A stretch of 64,000 nt of DNA. Origin: Streptomyces sp. NBC_01304. GTDB taxonomy: Bacteria; Actinomycetota; Actinomycetes; Streptomycetales; Streptomycetaceae. Numbering within the stretch: the first letter of the stretch is position 1; every line of letters starts with the position of its first letter. The notes under the pieces were generated by a model. The model had not been told where the DNA came from, did not search any database, and worked only from the letters and a program-made list of their open reading frames with translations. Both the position numbers and the translations under genes were made by a program. The stretch is taken from positions 2,852,001 through 2,916,000 of the forward strand of contig NZ_CP109055.1 of the NCBI RefSeq assembly GCF_035975855.1, in the 5' to 3' direction. Shown piece by piece: positions 1-7,516 of the stretch.

Positions 1-525
1 TCCGACGGCGGCAAGCTGATGCTGACCGTCACCGTGACGCCGGAGGGCGAGTGGACGGTGCCGCTGCCGCGGCTCGGCGTCCGCTTCGGGATTCCGGCGG
101 CGTTCCGGGAGGCGAGCTGGTTCGGCGGCGGGCCCGGTGAGGCGTATCCGGACACCGGGGCCGCGTCACGGCTCGGGCGGTGGGGGATGTCGGTGGCGGA
201 ACTGCAGACGCCCTATGTGCGGCCCCAGGAGAACGGGGCCCGGAGCAATGTGCGATGGGCCGAACTCGCCGACGGGGATGCGGTGTTGAGGGTTGAGGGG
301 GCGCCGGAGTTCGGGTTCACGGCGCGTCCGTGGACGACCGAGCAGCTGGACGCCGCCGAGCACCGTACGGATCTGGTGGCGGGCGACAAGGTGTGGGTGA
401 ACCTCGACCATCGCCTGCACGGCATCGGCTCGGAGTCGTGCGGGCCGGGGGTGCTGCCGCAGTACCGGCTCGATCTGCCGGAGCAACCGGTCGCTTTCGG
501 CTTCACGTTCTCCCTGCGGGGCTGA
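1..525 (+). CDS. GH2 beta-galactosidase, C-terminal end (partial at window edge)
   Basis: The reading frame is open from base 1, so the gene begins upstream; about 174 C-terminal residues are visible. They match the C-terminal beta-sandwich ('beta-gal small chain') of LacZ-type family 2 glycoside hydrolases: WFGGGPGEAYPDTGAASRLG near residue 40, TPYVRPQENGARSNVRW near 65, and a YRLDLP / FGFTFSLRG end. In this family the domain helps close the active site, while the catalytic glutamates sit in the TIM barrel that is missing here. The product would be a cytoplasmic lactose-type or galactoside hydrolase. It converges on the PPTase gene across a 93-bp gap in which I see no clear terminator. The family call is firm; the true substrate is unknown. 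Confidence 0.85.
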   Translation, partial: SDGGKLMLTVTVTPEGEWTVPLPRLGVRFGIPAAFREASWFGGGPGEAYPDTGAASRLGRWGMSVAELQTPYVRPQENGARSNVRWAELADGDAVLRVEGAPEFGFTARPWTTEQLDAAEHRTDLVAGDKVWVNLDHRLHGIGSESCGPGVLPQYRLDLPEQPVAFGFTFSLRG

Positions 526-618
526 TCCGGCCGGACCGGGTGATGCCGCCGAGGAGCATGCGCCCGGAAGTCCGGGGCCGCGTACGCCTCGGCGGCGTGC
601 AGGTCGAGGCCCTGCGCC

Positions 619-1395
619 TCAGGCCTCGCGGACCGCGCAGGCCGCCGTGAAGCCCTCGGGTACCGGCACGTCGGTGAGCTCCCAGCCCGGCACGGGCAGT
701 GGCTCGGGCCCCGTTCCCACCAGGGTCTGCAGGCCGCCCTTGCCGGCAAGGCCCTCACCCGTCCCCTTGAGGTAGGCCTCCTTGCGCGTCCAGCAACGGG
801 AGAACGCGGCCGCCTTGGCGTCCGGCGGCAGCGCGGCGAGGTCCGCCTGCTCCGCCTCGTGCAGGGCGAGGGACGCGTCCTCGATGGCCTCCCGACCGGG
901 CCGGGCCTCGATGTCGACGCCCACGGGCCGGTCCGCGAAACCGAGCAGGGCCAGGCCGCCCCGGGTGTGGGAGAGGGAGAAGTGCAGGGGGTGGCCGGTC
1001 AGGGCGGGCCGGCCGTGCGGGCCGCCGCAGCCGGGGCAGGGCTCGCGGATGAAGACCAGCGCGGCCGGGTCCTCGTTCAGGTAGGCCCCGAGGAGTCGGC
1101 GCAGCGCCACGTGGGCGGCGACGTACAGGTTCCGGTCGCTGTCGCGGCGCAGTGCCGCGGTCCGGCGCCGTTCCTCGGCGTCGAGGATCTCCAGGTCGGC
1201 GGCCGTGGGTGCGGCCGTAGGTGCGGCCGTGGGCAGGGTGCCGCCGCCCCTGGTCCCTGAACCGGTACCGCCCGGGGCTCCAAGCCCGTCCGTCGCCGGC
1301 GGGACCCGCATCAGCCACAGCTCGGGCCCCGAGGAGAGCCCTTCGGGGAGCGGGTACTTCCCGAACTCCCGCACCGCCACGCCCATCCGGTTCAC
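619..1395 (-). CDS. Sfp-type 4'-phosphopantetheinyl transferase
   Basis: Transfers the phosphopantetheine arm of CoA to carrier-protein serines, here presumably the free aryl carrier protein and the two PCPs of DhbF. The signature elements are present: GVDIEARPG (Mg-binding Asp-x-Glu) and WTRKEAYLKGTGEGL (the W-x-x-KEA-x-x-K motif). GTG at 1395 overlaps the preceding stop (GTGA), suggesting translational coupling; ATG at 1386 is an alternative. The product is 258 residues, slightly long for the family. A three-unit 12-nt tandem repeat (1199-1234) adds an Ala/Pro/Thr-rich stretch in the N-terminal third. It is the last gene of the minus-strand siderophore operon, a sensible place for the activating enzyme. 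Confidence 0.88.
   Translation of the reverse strand: MNRMGVAVREFGKYPLPEGLSSGPELWLMRVPPATDGLGAPGGTGSGTRGGGTLPTAAPTAAPTAADLEILDAEERRRTAALRRDSDRNLYVAAHVALRRLLGAYLNEDPAALVFIREPCPGCGGPHGRPALTGHPLHFSLSHTRGGLALLGFADRPVGVDIEARPGREAIEDASLALHEAEQADLAALPPDAKAAAFSRCWTRKEAYLKGTGEGLAGKGGLQTLVGTGPEPLPVPGWELTDVPVPEGFTAACAVREA
1199..1234. repeat. 12-nt tandem repeat inside the PPTase gene, 3 units
   Basis: Three units of GCGGCCGTGGGT with one substitution each stand head to tail. On the minus strand they encode a short Thr-Ala-Ala-Pro repeat in a low-complexity stretch. The period is a multiple of three, so the frame is kept. Similar short in-frame repeats occur at 1793-1852, 13803-13856 and 17545-17649, all within genes of the same pathway. 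Confidence 0.8.
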
Positions 1396-2627
1396 GCTCC
1401 GGACACCGCCATCAGCTCGCCCTGGTCGGTCCACAGCACCCGCCGCCCCGTGCGGTACATCCGGGTTCCGGCGGGCCCGTACGGATCGGCCACGAACCGG
1501 GCCGCGGTCCGCGCGGTCCGCCCCGCGTAGCCCCGGGCCAGCTGCGCCCCGGCGAGGTACAGCTCGCCGGGGACTCCGGGCGGGCAGGGCCTGAGCCCGG
1601 TGTCGAGGACGTAGGCACGGGTGTTCCAGCCGGGGCGGCCGAGCGGCACGGGGCCCAACTCGCCGTCCACGCAGGCGTGGTGGGCGGTTCCGGGCGCCTC
1701 GGCGGGGCCGTGCAGCAGGTGCAGTGCCGTCCGGGGCAGCGCTCGCGCGAAGGCACGGGCCGTCTCCCGGGTCACCGCCGAACTCAGCGACGTACCGGAT
1801 ACGCGCCTACCAGATCCGTGCCTACCGGATGCGGACGAACCGGGATCGGACGCATCCGGGACCAGGACATGCCGCAGACCCGTGCACCGCGCGGCGGCGG
1901 GTGAGGCGACGAAGTCGCGCAGCGCCGGAGGCGAGAAGTGGACGGCCGTGACGGCCTGTTCGGTGATCACCTGGCCAAGATACCCAGGATCGACGCACCT
2001 GCCGGGCCACTCGGGCAGGACGACGGCCGCTCCGGTGCGCAGCGCCCACAGGGCAGGCGTCGGATCCTCGGCCAGCTCCCACAGGACCCGGTCGCCCGGC
2101 CCCAGCCCGCACATGCCCTGCAGCAGGCGCATCCGGTGGTCGAGTGCGGAGTGCGGTACGACGAGGCCGGTGCGGGAATCGGTGCAGGCGGGGTGGTGGG
2201 GGGTGAGGGCGCGGGGCGGGTCGATGCCCGGCAGGCCCGCGCAGTCCGGCGCGGGCTGCGGGGCCGGAGGGCGGAGGGTGTAGGCGGCTCCGGTCTTCAG
2301 GATCGCGAGGACCGTGAGCAGGCGGTGGCCGAGGCCGGCCGTGCGCACGTCGACGGTCAGCGCGGGGCGGGCGCCGACGGTGCGCATCAGGTGGCGGGCC
2401 AGCCGGTTGGCGCGGGTGTTGAGTGCGGCGTACGTGACCGACTCGCCGCCCCGGATCAGCGCGGGCGCGTCCGGGGTGCGGCGGGCCTGGGCCTCGATCG
2501 GGCCGATGGCCGTGGTCGGCGGCAGCTCGTGGGCCGTGTCGTTGAACTCGCCGAGAACCAGGGCCAGTTCGTCGGCCGTGGCCCGCGGCGGTTCGAGGAC
2601 TACCTCCGGGACGCCCAGGACCGTCAC
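1392..2627 (-). CDS. degenerate stand-alone NRPS adenylation-domain protein (probable pseudoenzyme)
   Basis: 411 residues resembling a C-A linker plus adenylation-domain core. Motif A1 is good (VTYAALNTRANRLARHL, near residue 64), A2 partial (LKTGAAY, near 110) and A6 good (GELYLAGAQLARGY, near 354). The catalytic elements are lost: the A3 P-loop is reduced to TDSRTGLVVPHSAL (near 149), there is no FDxS A4, A5 is LLHGPAEA instead of NxYGPTE, A7 reads YRTGRR so the ribose-binding Asp is gone, and the protein stops before A8-A10, so it lacks the catalytic lysine. GTG at 2627 overlaps the carrier-protein stop (GTGA) and its own stop overlaps the PPTase start. It should not activate an amino acid. 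It may be decaying remains of a module or a retained scaffold; the intact coupled frame argues for some retention. Confidence 0.75.
   Translation of the reverse strand: MTVLGVPEVVLEPPRATADELALVLGEFNDTAHELPPTTAIGPIEAQARRTPDAPALIRGGESVTYAALNTRANRLARHLMRTVGARPALTVDVRTAGLGHRLLTVLAILKTGAAYTLRPPAPQPAPDCAGLPGIDPPRALTPHHPACTDSRTGLVVPHSALDHRMRLLQGMCGLGPGDRVLWELAEDPTPALWALRTGAAVVLPEWPGRCVDPGYLGQVITEQAVTAVHFSPPALRDFVASPAAARCTGLRHVLVPDASDPGSSASGRHGSGRRVSGTSLSSAVTRETARAFARALPRTALHLLHGPAEAPGTAHHACVDGELGPVPLGRPGWNTRAYVLDTGLRPCPPGVPGELYLAGAQLARGYAGRTARTAARFVADPYGPAGTRMYRTGRRVLWTDQGELMAVSGA
1793..1852. repeat. 15-nt tandem repeat inside the degenerate A-domain gene, 4 units
   Basis: Four diverged 15-nt units of the type TACCGGATACGCGCC lie head to tail. 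They fall where an active A domain would carry the segment before core A5 and encode the low-complexity Ser/Gly/Arg stretch near residues 258-278. The frame is preserved. Confidence 0.7.
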
Positions 2628-2854
2628 GTGGTGGCCTTGAGCAGGGGGGCCCAGCTCTCGATCGCGGGCTGTTCGGCGAGATCGGCGAAGGACGCCTCGA
2701 TGCCGTGGTCGCGGCGCCAGCGCTCGCGCAGGATCATGATGCGCACGGAGTCCAGGCCGTAGTCGACCAGGTTCTCGTCGTCGGGGATGTCGGCGGGGTC
2801 CTCGCCGAGGACATCGGCGACGTCCTCGCGGATCTGCTGGAGTGTCAGTGCCAT
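2624..2854 (-). CDS. stand-alone aryl carrier protein (2,3-DHB carrier)
   Basis: A 76-residue acyl-carrier-type protein. The phosphopantetheine site is the Ser of VDYGLDSVRIMIL, the YGLDSxR form typical of aryl carrier proteins such as the EntB C-terminal domain. It would carry 2,3-dihydroxybenzoate loaded by the neighbouring DhbE and offer it to the first condensation domain of DhbF. In E. coli and Bacillus this domain is fused to the isochorismatase; here the isochorismatase ends at 2860 and this gene starts at an ATG 5 bp later. Its stop overlaps the GTG of the degenerate adenylation protein. Confidence 0.9.
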   Translation of the reverse strand: MALTLQQIREDVADVLGEDPADIPDDENLVDYGLDSVRIMILRERWRRDHGIEASFADLAEQPAIESWAPLLKATT

Positions 2855-2859
2855 GGCGG

Positions 2860-3492
2860 TCAGGCCCCCTTGAGGATCGAGTCGGTGGTGGTCACGACCG
2901 CGCACTTGCCGGCCGCCCAGGCGAGCGCCGTGTCGTGGTCGGCGCGCGAGAAGTCGGCTACGGCGTCGGCGACGAGGAAGGCCTGGATGTCCTGCATCCA
3001 GGCGTCGCAGGCGCTCATCATGACGCCGATGTGGGCGTAGACGCCGACGATGATCAGCTGGTCGCGGCCCTGGAGCTTCATCCGCTCGGCGAGTTCGGTG
3101 CGGACGAACGCGCTGTACTTCCACTTGGTGAGCACGATGTCGCCCGGCTCGGGCGCGACGGCCCCGGCGATCGCCTTGGCCTGCTCGTCGTCCGGGAGGC
3201 CCGGCCCCCAGAAGTCCTGCTGCAGCCCGCGCTCGGCCGCCGACTGCCCGCCGGGCTGCGCGGAGTAGACGACGGGAATGCCGACGCGCCGGGCTTCCTT
3301 CGTCAACAGGCCCACGCTGCCGAGGAGTTCGGTGACCGGGGATGCATCGGCCTGGAACGCGCCGAGGAAGTAGTTCTGCAGGTCGTGCACGAGCAGCACG
3401 GCGCGGTCCGGGTCGACGGTCCAGTCGACGCGGTTCGCGGGCAGCTCGGCCGCGGTGGGCATGGGGTAGGGAGCGATGGCCGGGAGCGCCAT
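2860..3492 (-). CDS. dhbB: isochorismatase (2,3-dihydro-DHB synthase), without fused carrier domain
   Basis: Hydrolyses isochorismate to 2,3-dihydro-2,3-dihydroxybenzoate and pyruvate in the cytoplasm, the second step of DHB synthesis. The 210 residues show the EntB/DhbB N-terminal fold: AVLLVHDLQNYFL with the catalytic Asp near residue 40, LTKWKYSAF with the catalytic Lys, and GVYAHIGVMMSACDAW near 155. ATG at 3492 is preceded by GAAAGG at good spacing. The usual C-terminal aryl carrier domain is absent and is encoded by the next gene. A 62-bp gap separates it from dhbE. Confidence 0.92.
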   Translation of the reverse strand: MALPAIAPYPMPTAAELPANRVDWTVDPDRAVLLVHDLQNYFLGAFQADASPVTELLGSVGLLTKEARRVGIPVVYSAQPGGQSAAERGLQQDFWGPGLPDDEQAKAIAGAVAPEPGDIVLTKWKYSAFVRTELAERMKLQGRDQLIIVGVYAHIGVMMSACDAWMQDIQAFLVADAVADFSRADHDTALAWAAGKCAVVTTTDSILKGA

Positions 3493-3554
3493 GGGGTGGG
3501 GCCTTTCGGGTTTTCTGGGGAAGGGGGGCGAAGGATCATCCGCGCGAGCGGGAA

Positions 3555-5195
3555 TCAGTCGCGGGAGCGGTCCGCCGTGATCCGCAGGTCCTTCTTGCTG
3601 ACCTTGCCGATGCCGGTCTGCGGGAAGGCGTCGACGAACTCGACGCGGTCGGGGATCTTGTACGCGGCCAGACCCCGTTCGCGTACGAACTTCTTGATCG
3701 CCACGGGCTTCAGGGGTGCGGCGCCCTCGCGCAACACCACGTACGCGCAGGTGCGTTCGCCGAGATAGGTGTCGGGGACGGCGACCACGGACACGTCGTG
3801 GACGGACGGGTGGGCGAGGATGACGTTCTCGACCTCCTCGGCGGCGATCTTCTCGCCGCCGCGGTTGATCTGGTCCTTGGCCCGCCCCTCGACGACGAGG
3901 TGCCCGGTGTCCGTCATGCGTACGACGTCCCCGGTCCGGTAGAAGCCGTCGGCCGTGAAGGAGCGGGCGTTGTGCTCGGGGGCCCGCCAGTAGCCGCGGA
4001 TCGTGTACGGGCCGCGGGTGAGCAGGTGCCCGGTCTCCCCCGGCTCGACGTCCTGGTCCTCGTCGTCGACGATCCTGACCTCGTCGTGGTCGGAGATGGG
4101 CCGGCCCTGGGTGGTGACGACGGTCTCCACCGGGTCGTCCAGGCGGGTGTAGTTGACCAGGCCCTCGGCCATCCCGAAGACCTGCTGCAGCGTGCAGCCG
4201 AGCGCGGGCCGCACCCGGCGGGCGGCCTCCTCGCTGAACTTGGCGCCGCCGACCAGCAGTACGTCGAGGCTGGAGAGGTCGTGGCGGGTGTGGGGGCCGG
4301 CCTCCGTCCAGACGAGGGCGAGCGGCGGGACCAGGCCAGTCAGGGTGACGCGCTCCTGCTCGATGAGCGGGAAGGCGGTCTCCGGGTCGGGGCTCGGGCA
4401 CAGCACGACGCGGCCGCCCGCGTACAGCGCGCCGAGTGAACCGGGCGAGCTGAGCGGGAAGTTGTGGGCGGCGGGGAGCGCGACGAGATAGACGGAGTTC
4501 TCGTCGACCGCGCAGATCTCGTTGGAGCCCCACAGCGAATAGAGGTAGTCGTCGTGGGTGCGCGGGATCAGCTTGGGCACGCCCGTGGAGCCGCCGGAGA
4601 GCTGGAGGAAGGCCAGGTCCGAGGGGTCGGGCTGGGGGTGGGGGAAGGCGTCGGGCTCGGTGGGGACGTCGGCCAGACGTGTGTGCTCGCCGGGGTCTCC
4701 GGCCACGAACACGTGCCGCAGCATGGGCACTTCGGCCTTCACGCGGGACGCCAGGTCGCGGTGGTCGAAGCCGGCCGCGACATCCGGGACGACGTACGCG
4801 ACGGCCTCGGTGAACTCGCAGAAATAGCGGATCTCGGTGTGCCGGTGCGCGGGCAGCGCGAAGACCGGCAGGGCACCGATCCGGAAAAGGCCGAAGATCA
4901 CCTCGAAGAACTCGGCGATGTTGGGAAGCTGGACGACCACCCGGTCGCCCTTGCCGATCCCCTTCGCGGCGAAGCCGGCGGCCATCCGCCAGGCCCGCTC
5001 GTTGAGTTGGCCGTACGTCCAGCGATGGTGCCGCGCCGGGTCGACGACGGCGATCCGGTCGGGGTGGCGCTCGGCGCGCTCCTGGAGCATGCGGCCGAAG
5101 GTCTCGCCCCGCCAGTAGCCGAGCTCGCGATAGCGGTCGGCGAACTCGGCGGGCCACAGCGGCGCGTCGGGGGCGGTGTTGACGGGAATGCTCAC
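3555..5195 (-). CDS. dhbE: 2,3-dihydroxybenzoate-AMP ligase
   Basis: Activates 2,3-DHB with ATP and loads it on the aryl carrier protein. The 546 residues match EntE/DhbE throughout: A3 [20 protein letters not shown], the aryl-acid A5 region [19 protein letters not shown] and a C-terminal [11 protein letters not shown] carrying the catalytic Lys. The GTG start at 5195 shares GTGA with the dhbC stop, so translation is probably coupled. The pocket context NYTRLDD is the one seen in DHB rather than salicylate ligases (family knowledge). Confidence 0.94.
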   Translation of the reverse strand: MSIPVNTAPDAPLWPAEFADRYRELGYWRGETFGRMLQERAERHPDRIAVVDPARHHRWTYGQLNERAWRMAAGFAAKGIGKGDRVVVQLPNIAEFFEVIFGLFRIGALPVFALPAHRHTEIRYFCEFTEAVAYVVPDVAAGFDHRDLASRVKAEVPMLRHVFVAGDPGEHTRLADVPTEPDAFPHPQPDPSDLAFLQLSGGSTGVPKLIPRTHDDYLYSLWGSNEICAVDENSVYLVALPAAHNFPLSSPGSLGALYAGGRVVLCPSPDPETAFPLIEQERVTLTGLVPPLALVWTEAGPHTRHDLSSLDVLLVGGAKFSEEAARRVRPALGCTLQQVFGMAEGLVNYTRLDDPVETVVTTQGRPISDHDEVRIVDDEDQDVEPGETGHLLTRGPYTIRGYWRAPEHNARSFTADGFYRTGDVVRMTDTGHLVVEGRAKDQINRGGEKIAAEEVENVILAHPSVHDVSVVAVPDTYLGERTCAYVVLREGAAPLKPVAIKKFVRERGLAAYKIPDRVEFVDAFPQTGIGKVSKKDLRITADRSRD

Positions 5196-6415
5196 TGGTC
5201 GACTCCGACGGCGTGCAGGAACGTCTGGAACTTGGCGCCGGTCTCGGCGGTCTCGGCCTCGGGCGTGGAGTCGGCGACGACACCCGCGCCGGCGAACAGG
5301 CGCAGGCGGTTGGCCTCGGCCTCGGCGCAGCGGATGGTGACGACCCACTCGCCGTCGCCGCTCGCGTCGCCCCAGCCGACCATGCCGGTGTAGAGGCCGC
5401 GGTCGAAGGGCTCCAGCTCGCCGATGACCTCGCGGGCGAGGGCGGTGGGGGTGCCGCAGACGGCCGGGGTCGGGTGCAGTGCCCAGGCCAACTCCAGTGC
5501 TGAGGTGGCGGGTTGGGCGAGGGTGCCAGTGACGGTCGTGGACAGGTGCCACATGGCGGCGGTGCGTACGAGGGTGGGGCGCTCGGGGACTTCGAGGTCG
5601 GCGCAGTACGGGGCGAGGGCGTCACGTACGGCGTCGACGACGACCGCGTGCTCGTGCAGGTCCTTGGCGGACTCCAGGAGGGCGGCGGCCCGCCGGACGT
5701 CCTCGGCTAGGTCGGCGCTGCGGGGCGTCGATCCGGCGAGGGGGTTGGCCGTGAGCCGGTTGCCGCGGCGGCTGACGAGGAGTTCCGGGCTGGCGCCGAG
5801 CAGGGTGCGGCCGGGGCCCGAAGGCACGGCGAAGGTGTAGCCGGAAGGGTCGCGGCGGGCCAGGCGCTGCAGCATCGCGGGGATGTCGAGGGCACGCGGC
5901 GAGGTGAGCTCCAGGGTGCGGGCGAGCACCACCTTGCTGAACTCGCCCGCACGCATGCGGCGTACGGCCTCGGCGACGCCCGCGCCGTAGACGTCCGGGG
6001 CGGGGACCGGACGGACCTGCCAGCCGCCCGCGCCGGGCACCGGCGCGGGGATGCCGACGAGCGGGTCCTCGCACAGGGCGGGCGCCCAACGGGCGACCTC
6101 GGGGACGGCGAGCGCGGCGGGCGCGGTGTGGTCGAAGGGCACGGCGCCGACCACGACGGGCGCCCGGTTCCCTCCACGCAGCTGGGCGTCGAGCGTCTCG
6201 GCGACCCTGACGGGCAACGGCCGCGCGTCGTGCGGCACTTCGGCGCGCACGCCGTGCGCGAGAAGGGTACGGGTGGGCGACGCGAAGAACCGGGCGTCGC
6301 CCGGCGCATAGGCGTCGAGCAGCGCGGTGGCGGCGCCCACTTGGGCGAGCGCCTCGGGTATGCGCGGCGCCTGCACGTCGGGCGCCTCGGGTGCCGTGGT
6401 CACCGGGAACTCCAT
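5192..6415 (-). CDS. dhbC: isochorismate synthase
   Basis: Converts chorismate to isochorismate, the first committed step of DHB synthesis. The 407 residues belong to the chorismate-binding (EntC/MenF) family: [56 protein letters not shown] (whose Gly/Thr region binds chorismate) and [16 protein letters not shown] near the C-terminus. The start is uncertain: ATG 6415 has no clear Shine-Dalgarno, while GTG 6403 has GGAG about 6 nt upstream. A 190-bp repeat-rich gap with strong hairpins separates it from dhbA, so the two may not be equally transcribed. Confidence 0.93.
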   Translation of the reverse strand: MEFPVTTAPEAPDVQAPRIPEALAQVGAATALLDAYAPGDARFFASPTRTLLAHGVRAEVPHDARPLPVRVAETLDAQLRGGNRAPVVVGAVPFDHTAPAALAVPEVARWAPALCEDPLVGIPAPVPGAGGWQVRPVPAPDVYGAGVAEAVRRMRAGEFSKVVLARTLELTSPRALDIPAMLQRLARRDPSGYTFAVPSGPGRTLLGASPELLVSRRGNRLTANPLAGSTPRSADLAEDVRRAAALLESAKDLHEHAVVVDAVRDALAPYCADLEVPERPTLVRTAAMWHLSTTVTGTLAQPATSALELAWALHPTPAVCGTPTALAREVIGELEPFDRGLYTGMVGWGDASGDGEWVVTIRCAEAEANRLRLFAGAGVVADSTPEAETAETGAKFQTFLHAVGVDQ

Positions 6416-6436
6416 TCGTCACGGTGCGGTGGCACC

Positions 6437-6515
6437 GAAGGTGGGGGCGGGGTTCGCCCCGGAGGGTGGGGGCAGGGGGTGCGCCCCGAAGGTTGGGGTA
6501 GGGGGGTTGCGCCCC
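6437..6515. repeat. 24-28-nt G-rich degenerate tandem repeat, 3 units
   Basis: Three diverged units, each running from GAAGGTGGGGG or similar to a CGCCCC end, stand in the dhbA-dhbC gap. G-rich on the plus strand, the region would be C-rich in the dhb transcript. The last unit runs into the dispersed hairpin repeat that follows. Confidence 0.65.
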
Positions 6516-6590
6516 TCAGGGGCGCGGGGCTGTGTCATCTGCGGCTCCGCCGCGGGGCGCGACCAGCCACATCGGCCCCGCAGTCGAACT
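6503..6590. repeat. dispersed Streptomyces-type hairpin repeat between dhbA and dhbC
   Basis: Contains a perfect stem GCGCCCC/GGGGCGC with loop TCA (6509-6525) and a second stem GCGGC/GCCGC (6541-6553), then a GACCAGCCAC...CCCCGCAG tail. I recognise this arrangement as a sequence scattered through Streptomyces intergenic regions (recall, not checked). It lies inside the operon and could act as an attenuator, a partial terminator or an mRNA-stability element for dhbA. Confidence 0.6.
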
Positions 6591-6605
6591 ACTACCGGGC
6601 CGCGG

Positions 6606-7391
6606 CTAGCGAAGGGTGGCGCCACCATCCACGTAAAGGTCATGCATGGTGATGTGCCGCGCCCGGTCGGAGACCAGGAACGCAACCGCCTCGGCGATAT
6701 CGATCGCTTCGGCGATCCGGCCGAGCGGAATCCCGACCCGATACGCCTCCGGATCACCCTCGATCACCCGTCCGGGGACATCCTTGGACTCGGGGTCCAC
6801 CCACAGATCGCGCTGCATCGCAGTATCCGTGGACCCGGGCGAAACCACATTGCAGCGAACACCGCTACGGGCCAACTCAAGCCCCAGACACTTCGTGAAC
6901 ATCGTGGCGGCAGCCTTCGACGCGGCATACGCGGCCATGCTCGTACGCGGCACCCCCGCCGCATTGGAACCGACGGTGACGATGCAACCGGAGCGGCGCG
7001 GGGTCATGCGGCGGGCGGCGGCGCGCGAGGCGTGGAAGACGCCGGTGGAGTTGACGGCGAAGGTCTCGGCCCAGTCGTCGTCGCCGAGCTCGACCACCGG
7101 CGCGGTGCGCAGGATGCCCGCGACGTTGACGAGGATGTCGAGCGGCCCCACGGTCCGCTCCACGTCGTCCACCACGGCCTCCACCGCCGCGGCGTCGGTG
7201 ACGTCGGCGGCGCGGGCGACGATGCGGTCGTCGGCGTACGACGCCTCAAGTGCCTTGATTCCGCCGGGAGTCCGGTCCACCGCCACCACGCGTGCGCCGC
7301 GATCGGCCAGCACGCGGGCGACGGCCTCGCCTATGCCCTGGCCCGCGCCGGTGACCAGCGCGGTGCGCCCGGCGAGTTCTGACTGCTGCAC
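6606..7391 (-). CDS. dhbA: 2,3-dihydro-2,3-dihydroxybenzoate dehydrogenase
   Basis: NAD-dependent short-chain dehydrogenase giving 2,3-dihydroxybenzoate, the last step of DHB synthesis. The 261 residues carry the SDR elements in order: [15 protein letters not shown] (dinucleotide binding), NVAGI, a Ser in [12 protein letters not shown], and YAASKAA with the catalytic Tyr and Lys. GTG at 7391 is chosen because AGGGG precedes it by about 7 nt. It is the first gene of the minus-strand DHB operon, and the iron box lies 46 bp upstream of the start, so it should be derepressed when iron is short. Confidence 0.93.
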   Translation of the reverse strand: MQQSELAGRTALVTGAGQGIGEAVARVLADRGARVVAVDRTPGGIKALEASYADDRIVARAADVTDAAAVEAVVDDVERTVGPLDILVNVAGILRTAPVVELGDDDWAETFAVNSTGVFHASRAAARRMTPRRSGCIVTVGSNAAGVPRTSMAAYAASKAAATMFTKCLGLELARSGVRCNVVSPGSTDTAMQRDLWVDPESKDVPGRVIEGDPEAYRVGIPLGRIAEAIDIAEAVAFLVSDRARHITMHDLYVDGGATLR

Positions 7392-7437
7392 GGTGAATCC
7401 CCTCGCCCAGACCGGTAGATATCCGGCCGTCTTCAAG

Positions 7438-7456
7438 TCAGGTAAGGCTAACCTAA
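7438..7456. promoter_or_regulatory. iron box (DmdR1/IdeR-type) for the dhbA operon
   Basis: TCAGGTAAGGCTAACCTAA matches 17 of 19 positions of the palindromic actinobacterial iron box TTAGGTTAGGCTAACCTAA. It lies 46 bp upstream of dhbA. Fe(II)-loaded DmdR/IdeR bound here would repress the operon. No dmdR gene is in the window. Confidence 0.88.
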
Positions 7457-7497
7457 CACCACGATCATGAGGGGTACAGCGTGGGGTCGCTCTCTTG

Positions 7498-7516
7498 TTA
7501 GGCTAGCCTTACCTTA
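7498..7516. promoter_or_regulatory. iron box abutting the siderophore permease start
   Basis: TTAGGCTAGCCTTACCTTA matches 16 of 19 positions of the iron-box consensus. Its last base is the first base of the ATG at 7516. Together with the box at 7438 it makes a back-to-back iron-controlled intergenic region between dhbA and the permease gene. Confidence 0.85.

Noticed and set aside
1392..2627. Functional third adenylation domain of the siderophore assembly line
   Set aside because: Missing P-loop, A4, A5, A7 Asp and A10 Lys rule out adenylation activity.
3555..5552. Longer N-terminal form of DhbE (start near 5552)
   Set aside because: It would overlap dhbC by 360 bp; the GTG at 5195 with GTGA coupling gives the normal length and N-terminus.
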